The notes under the pieces: generated by a model
Database searches by the model: none
Seen by the model: only the letters and a program-made list of their open reading frames with translations
What the model was told of the DNA's origin: nothing
DNA from: Clostridia bacterium
GTDB taxonomy: Bacteria; Bacillota_E; RBS10-35; JAJYVN01
NCBI GenBank assembly: GCA_027335515.1
Contig: DAHWHT010000149.1
Coordinates: 1-8,803, forward strand
Direction: 5' to 3'
DNA: 8,803 nucleotides
Made by a program: the position numbers and the translations under genes
In this document: positions 6,040 to 8,803 of the stretch, one piece after another
Numbering within the stretch: position 1 is the stretch's first letter
Layout: the number at the start of each line of letters is the position of its first letter

Positions 6040-6061
6040 GGGGGCCGGGCGCCCGGCCCCC
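6040..6061 (-). terminator. Perfect 22-base GC palindrome between ArdC and the 84-residue gene
   Basis: GGGGGCCGGGC is immediately followed by its exact reverse complement, making 11 potential pairs. With no separate loop the RNA hairpin would open at the centre. No U-run follows. It lies 15 bases after the ArdC stop and just before the next ribosome binding site, so it may lower or uncouple downstream expression. Confidence 0.45.
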
Positions 6062-6075
6062 TTGATCTTGCTGCG

Positions 6076-6909
6076 TCAGGCGGTTTCGCGGGCGTTGCCG
6101 GCCTCGGCCGCCGGGTCCAGGGCGGCGATGATCTGCGCGGCGGTGCGCTGGATGGCGGCGCCCGCCTGGCGCACCAGGGCCGGGCCGTCCTCCTTGCCCG
6201 CCCAGTCCGCCACGTAGGGGAAGGAGTAGGAGGAGGTGTCCAGGCCGGCCCAGGCGGCCACGACGAACGCCGTGCCCTCGGCCTCCGCCTCCTCTTTTTG
6301 GCGGGGCTGGTTGGAGCCGCGATGCAGGAGCGCGTGGCCCAGTTCGTGGCACAGGGTCTTCGCCTTCTGGTCTGTCGACAGGCCAGGGGCCAGGATGATG
6401 GCGTGCTCGCCGGGGATGTAGGCGCCATGCGCGGTCCCGAGCATGTGGGTGGCCACGTGGACGCTGATGCCTTCGCCTGCGGCGACTTCCCGCAGGCGGG
6501 CGTAGAGCCATGCCCCTCGTTCGCTGGCGGTGGTCAGGTCCTGGCAGGGGTGCTGCGGCAGTGGGTCTCCCTCGGTCTGCGACACATCGAAGACGGTCAC
6601 GATGCGGAAGCGGGTGACGGTCTGGGGCTCGTCGGCCTCGGTGGCGTCCTCCGCCGCCTTGCGCACGGTCACGGGGGCAAGGATCTTCAGGCCGTGCTCG
6701 CCCCTCTTGACGTGCCGGCCGAAGCGCAACCAGCCCTGGAACCCGCACACCCTTGTGGCTGTTGGCATCTGAGCCACCAGCAAGAGGGTGTTGCCTAAGC
6801 TGTATTGGTGGAAGCGGGCCTGCGCCGCCAGGTAGGCCCGCCAGGCCTCGCCGTCCTGAACCTCGCGCACCCCGGCCTCCAGCTTCGCTACCAGGTCCAT
6901 CACCGTCAC
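6076..6909 (-). CDS. ArdC-like protein: ssDNA-binding domain plus zinc metallopeptidase
   Basis: The 277-residue product has the two-part build of ArdC-type proteins. The N-terminal domain (about 5-85) carries the ArdC ssDNA-binding pattern: HQYSLGNTLLLVAQMP, then CGFQGWLRFGRHVKRGEHG and LKILAPV. A linker domain (RFRIVTVFDVSQTEGDPLP) follows. The C-terminal domain has the zincin motif HELGHALLH (HELGH at 188-192), and an acidic stretch (EEAEAEGTAFVVAAW) supplies the likely third metal ligand. SYSFPYVADWAG follows, as in many relatives. Plasmid ArdC proteins protect incoming DNA from host restriction. GTG 6909 is preferred: GGAGG (6918-6922) lies 8 bases upstream. ATG 6927 would add six residues but has no such site. 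The open frame further upstream, to 7737, has non-coding composition. It starts the co-directional run and is preceded by a structured gap. Confidence 0.9.
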   Translation of the reverse strand: MTVMDLVAKLEAGVREVQDGEAWRAYLAAQARFHQYSLGNTLLLVAQMPTATRVCGFQGWLRFGRHVKRGEHGLKILAPVTVRKAAEDATEADEPQTVTRFRIVTVFDVSQTEGDPLPQHPCQDLTTASERGAWLYARLREVAAGEGISVHVATHMLGTAHGAYIPGEHAIILAPGLSTDQKAKTLCHELGHALLHRGSNQPRQKEEAEAEGTAFVVAAWAGLDTSSYSFPYVADWAGKEDGPALVRQAGAAIQRTAAQIIAALDPAAEAGNARETA

Positions 6910-6917
6910 CTTCGGAT

Positions 6918-6922
6918 CCTCC
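6918..6922 (-). promoter_or_regulatory. Ribosome binding site deciding the ArdC-like start
   Basis: GGAGG on the minus strand with 8 bases to GTG 6909. It lies inside the codons that would follow ATG 6927, which supports the shorter start. Confidence 0.65.
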
Positions 6923-7215
6923 GCCATAGCCGCGCACCCACTCGCACATCCGCCGGGCCTCACACCCCGGCCGGTTCCCTGCTCTGGCGCCTTCATTGCC
7001 GCCGCGTCTGTCTCCGCGTCTGCCGCTCGGCGCCGCATCCGGTGTTCAGTTGCCAAGGTAGGGTGCTTGGGGTGCGTGCCCTCCGGGGTGTTCCAGGTCC
7101 GGCACTCCGCATTGTTTTGCTGCCGACGGCCCTGGCTGGCCTTCCGCCCTGGCGGCATCCCGCGCCCGTCGCCCGGGGCGTCCTCGGCCGTGTGCTGTCC
7201 ACACACCGCCATTTT

Positions 7216-7375
7216 TTGGACCGCCCCTTGTGGTCTGATGGAAACGACGAGGCGGCGGGCCAGAAGGACGCCGCAGGCGGCCGAGGATTTACCGGAGCGC
7301 AGCGAGGATAAGCCGCGGGCGCACCCTGGCGGCACGGCGGCGAGGAGTAGACTGAGGACGCAAGGGGCGGTCCAA
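7216..7375. repeat. Perfect 15-bp inverted repeat enclosing 130 bases
   Basis: TTGGACCGCCCCTTG at 7216-7230 is matched by its exact reverse complement at 7361-7375. The enclosed 130 bases are non-coding and contain smaller potential hairpins, for example GCCGC/GCGGC with an inner GGG/CCC at 7312-7333. The whole could be a MITE-like element, a structured RNA closed by a long helix, or a pair of protein-binding sites. No obvious target-site duplication flanks it. Confidence 0.65.
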
Positions 7376-7388
7376 GATAATTCCCTGA

Positions 7389-7405
7389 GCCGGGCGGAGC
7401 CCGGC
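7389..7405. repeat. Short GC hairpin
   Basis: GCCGGG and CCCGGC form 6 pairs around the loop CGGAG, 13 bases outside the right arm of the 7216-7375 inverted repeat. Function unknown; possibly part of the same structured element. Confidence 0.4.
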
Positions 7406-7427
7406 GCCACCGGCCAAATGGGGGTGT

Positions 7428-7444
7428 GGGGGGCGCATCCCCCC
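7428..7444. repeat. Short GC hairpin
   Basis: Six G and six C bases pair around the loop CGCAT. It lies in the C/G-tract-rich part of the gap; function unknown. Confidence 0.35.
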
Positions 7445-7588
7445 GCGTCTACGGCCCGGCAGGGGACGGGATGGCGCGGCCGCCCCCTGGCCTTGCGAGG
7501 GGCGACGGAGGGGTGCGGGGAGGCGTGGGGGCAATGGCCCCCGGGGCCTCCCCGTTTCCTGTGCGTCCGCCCTCCCGGCCAGCTCTGA

Positions 7589-7650
7589 CCCCCTGTTCCC
7601 CCTCCCGGGCCGCTGGCTCCGGCGGCAGTGGATGGAGGGGGAACGGGGGG
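7589..7650 (-). terminator. Long hairpin downstream of the Tad-like gene
   Basis: CCCCCTGTTCCCCCTCC (7589-7605) pairs with GGAGGGGGAACGGGGGG (7634-7650) at 16 of 17 positions across a 28-base loop, which itself can form GCCGC/GCGGC. It begins about 100 bases after the Tad-like stop. No U-run follows, so it may work as a 3' end stabiliser or a Rho-linked stop rather than an intrinsic terminator. Confidence 0.45.
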
Positions 7651-7678
7651 TGGCGCGGCGCGCCGGGGGGAGGGGGTG
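7634..7678 (+). other. G-run cluster with G-quadruplex potential
   Basis: Within 45 bases the plus strand has four runs of five or six G (7637-7641, 7645-7650, 7665-7670, 7672-7676) plus shorter ones. Loops of 3, 14 and 1 bases permit a quadruplex in the plus strand. The minus-strand RNA here is C-rich and G-poor in patches, as Rho loading sites are. Confidence 0.4.
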
Positions 7679-7747
7679 GTGATGGCCGCCCCTCCCCAGC
7701 GGGAGCCCGTGCCGAGCCCATTCCATGGCGCTCCCACCCGGGTTCGC

Positions 7748-8509
7748 TCAGCCCGACTGCCCCGGCCAGGCGGTTTCCGCCACGAGCACCCGCCGGAACC
7801 TCAGCAGTCCCGGCCGCACATCGGCCTCTGCGGTGACCGTTACCTGCCCGTCCGGACCGACCGCGCACTTCGTGACGCTGGCCCCGTAGAGTTCCGCGTC
7901 CATCTGCACATTGGCCCGCAGCCACTGTTCCGCTGCCTGCTCCATCTGGCCCAGATCAGACTCGGACAACCCCACCGCCATGACCTGCTGCCCCGTGCAG
8001 ATGCGATAGGTCCCGGCGCCCCCCACCACCCCGGGCCAGACGGTCCCGATGCAGCCGACCGCTGCGGCCCACCCGGGCAGCGGGCCGAAGGTCCCGCTGG
8101 AGCCGGCGGCAAAGGCCCCAACGCCGCCCGCGGCCTCGGTTGTCTGCCCTGGCGAGCTGGTGCAGGAGAGGGAACCGGATCTCTGCGGGTATCCCCCTTG
8201 GGAACCCCACTGGTAGCTCCACTGGCAAAGGTAGTCGACGTAGGACACCTGCAGCGTTGCACTGGCGGAGGTCTGCTCCAGGGCGGCCAGCGCCGCGGCG
8301 TCGGCCGCCTTGGCGAGCGCGGCGCGGGCACTGATGAGAAAGGCCGCCCCGATCGCGCCGAAAGACAGCAGGAGCAGGACCAGGCCGGTCGCCAGCGCGC
8401 TGAAGACCAGCGATTGGCCGGACTCGTCACCGATGAGCGCCGTGGCCCGCTGCGCCGTTGGGACCCTGGGTCGGCCGGCCCTCGCACCTCGGCTGAGGCG
8501 CCACACCAC
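7748..8509 (-). CDS. Tad-like (TadE/TadG-type N-terminus) membrane-anchored protein
   Basis: The 253-residue product has one N-terminal membrane segment (about 33-59: GQSLVFSALATGLVLLLLSF onward) preceded by a basic tail, then ARAALAKAADAAALAALEQ. This Glu/Asp-Ser-Gly-Gln membrane segment with an Ala/Asp-rich helix is the hallmark of the Tad (putative Flp pilus-assembly TadE/G-like) N-terminal domain. The rest (about 85-253) is probably extracytoplasmic: Gly/Ser-rich with several Cys, ending in a strand-rich section (GQVTVTAEADVRPGLLRFRR). GTG 8509 has GGGGAGGG five bases upstream; the next codon is also GTG and would give 8-base spacing. It lies 33 bases after the superinfection-immunity-like gene. 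Partners such as TadA, TadB and TadC are not in the window, so a full pilus system cannot be claimed. Confidence 0.8.
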   Translation of the reverse strand: MVWRLSRGARAGRPRVPTAQRATALIGDESGQSLVFSALATGLVLLLLSFGAIGAAFLISARAALAKAADAAALAALEQTSASATLQVSYVDYLCQWSYQWGSQGGYPQRSGSLSCTSSPGQTTEAAGGVGAFAAGSSGTFGPLPGWAAAVGCIGTVWPGVVGGAGTYRICTGQQVMAVGLSESDLGQMEQAAEQWLRANVQMDAELYGASVTKCAVGPDGQVTVTAEADVRPGLLRFRRVLVAETAWPGQSG

Positions 8510-8542
8510 GGTACCCTCCCCCCGATCGCCGCGCGTCGCGGA

Positions 8543-8716
8543 TCAGGCCAAAGCCCACACCAGAGCGGCCACCCATCCGAGGAACGTCCAGCCCAGCAGC
8601 AGATTCAGCGCGCCGATCGCGACCCGCTTGGGGTGGCCGCGCCGGTAGGCGATGAGGCCGGGCAGGCAGTACAGGCCGAGGAGGAGTTGACATAGGGCCT
8701 TGATATCGCCTGCCAC
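8543..8716 (-). CDS. Superinfection-immunity family membrane protein
   Basis: The 57-residue product matches the Imm_superinfect family, named after phage T4 Imm, which blocks DNA injection by a second phage. Two hydrophobic segments (CQLLLGLYCLPGLIA and VAIGALNLLLGWTFLGWVAA) enclose the basic loop YRRGHPKR. The family signature is LNLLLGWTFLGWVAALVWAL. GTG 8716 is my choice, though its ribosome binding site is weak. The alternative TTG 8767 gives 74 residues but would overlap the divergent plus-strand gene and adds a His/Cys/Pro-rich stretch unlike the family. Many bacteria carry homologs whose role is untested, so phage exclusion is inference. It is upstream of, and probably co-transcribed with, the Tad-like gene. 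Confidence 0.78.
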   Translation of the reverse strand: MAGDIKALCQLLLGLYCLPGLIAYRRGHPKRVAIGALNLLLGWTFLGWVAALVWALA

Positions 8717-8734
8717 TAATCGGATGATGCCTGC

Positions 8735-8803
8735 ATGGCAGGGGAACGGGTGCTCTCGACAAGGCAAGCGGCGAAGCGCCTGGGCGTCTCTGTCCGCACG
8801 ATC
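8735..8803 (+). CDS. Partial HTH protein (MerR/excisionase-type), cut by the window edge
   Basis: From ATG 8735 the plus strand stays open to the last base, giving 23 residues. LSTRQAAKRLGVSVRTI is a classic start of a MerR-like or excisionase helix-turn-helix, found in Xis proteins, BldC-like regulators and the N-terminus of IS607-type serine transposases. Only the first helix and turn are visible, so the family cannot be decided. The ribosome binding site is weak for ATG 8735; GTG 8750 is a possible alternative with GGGGAA close upstream. It diverges from the superinfection-immunity gene with only 18 bases between the chosen starts. Confidence 0.6.
   Translation, partial: MAGERVLSTRQAAKRLGVSVRTI

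Larger units (their letters stand above)
6910..7747. other. Long intergenic region without a credible gene
   Basis: About 840 bases separate the Tad-like stop from the ArdC-like start. Open frames here on both strands are rich in Arg, Pro, Gly and Ala, lack ribosome binding sites and show no domain. The region holds a perfect 15-bp inverted repeat 130 bases apart (7216-7375), short GC hairpins at 7389-7405 and 7428-7444, a long hairpin (7589-7650) and dense G-runs (7634-7678). The ArdC run must be transcribed from here or from further upstream, but I see no convincing -35/-10 pair. A replication or transfer origin, a structured RNA and a mobile-element remnant all remain possible. Confidence 0.6.

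Noticed and set aside
5407..6798. Long plus-strand open frame of 463 codons
   Set aside because: It runs antisense to the HAD, 84-residue and ArdC-like genes, all of which have clear motifs or ribosome binding sites. Its Gly/Ala/Arg-rich product shows no domain and is a normal by-product of high GC content.
7285..7314. GGATTTACC and GGATAAGCC 21 bases apart as possible iterons of an origin
   Set aside because: Only two imperfect copies, no AT-rich stretch or DnaA-box-like motif nearby, and no replication initiator gene in the window.
7067..7588. Plus-strand open frame of 173 codons through the inverted repeat
   Set aside because: No ribosome binding site and low-complexity composition; it crosses several hairpins.
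6928..7737. Upstream extension of the ArdC-like frame to 553 codons
   Set aside because: The added part is Pro/Arg/Gly-rich with no domain, and GTG 6909 has a strong ribosome binding site directly before the ArdC fold.
6910..7747. tRNA, tmRNA, RNase P, SRP or 6S RNA in the gap
   Set aside because: I found no cloverleaf, no conserved core motif of these RNAs and no CCA end; only generic hairpins are visible.
7628..8695. Plus-strand open frame of 355 codons
   Set aside because: It is antisense to the Tad-like and superinfection-immunity genes, which carry recognisable signatures; its product is Arg/Pro/Gly-rich and domainless.
1..8803. CRISPR array
   Set aside because: No series of short regularly spaced direct repeats and no cas-like gene; the only large direct repeat is the 905-bp duplication.

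Overview
This is a very GC-rich bacterial window in which almost every convincing gene lies on the minus strand. Starts are often GTG, and most genes have a strong GGAGG-type ribosome binding site 5 to 9 bases upstream. Gene content (ArdC-like anti-restriction metallopeptidase, two Uma2 nuclease-fold proteins, superinfection-immunity membrane protein, partial excisionase-type HTH protein, Tad-like pilus protein) suggests accessory or mobile-element DNA. The host could be a high-GC Bacillota, Actinomycetota or Chloroflexota; the window alone does not settle it. No rRNA, tRNA, CRISPR array or complete insertion sequence was recognised.

Layout, following minus-strand transcription from right to left. 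At the far right edge a plus-strand gene with a MerR/Xis-type helix-turn-helix begins (8735 onward). Diverging from it is a small membrane protein of the superinfection-immunity family (8716-8543), followed by a Tad-like protein with one N-terminal membrane segment (8509-7748). Next comes about 840 bases without a credible gene (6910-7747), rich in inverted repeats and G/C tracts. Then follows a co-directional run: ArdC-like protein (6909-6076), an 84-residue helical protein (6021-5767), a HAD-family phosphatase (5724-5227), a 105-residue unknown (5101-4784), a P-loop nucleotide kinase-like protein (4758-4207), a YdjM/DUF457 membrane metal-dependent hydrolase (4147-3512) and Uma2 copy B (3457-2891).

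A 905-bp tandem duplication (1907-2806 and 2812-3711) has copied the 3' end of the hydrolase gene plus the whole Uma2 gene plus the downstream hairpin. It leaves a truncated hydrolase remnant (2607-2806) and Uma2 copy A (2552-1986). The two Uma2 proteins are about 77% identical overall, but the differences are concentrated in one central segment. A perfect 16-bp hairpin (1919-1955) closes this run.

The last unit is a two-gene secreted-protein operon: a small signal-peptide protein (1851-1453) and, two bases later, a fibronectin type III repeat protein (1450-44). The last part of the FN3 protein looks frameshifted, and an alternative frame stays open to the left edge.

The most interesting points are the mosaic duplication of the Uma2/hydrolase pair, the grouping of ArdC, a nucleotide kinase-like protein, a HAD phosphatase and nuclease-fold proteins in one run, and the structured non-coding region upstream of ArdC with a perfect 15-bp inverted repeat 130 bases apart.
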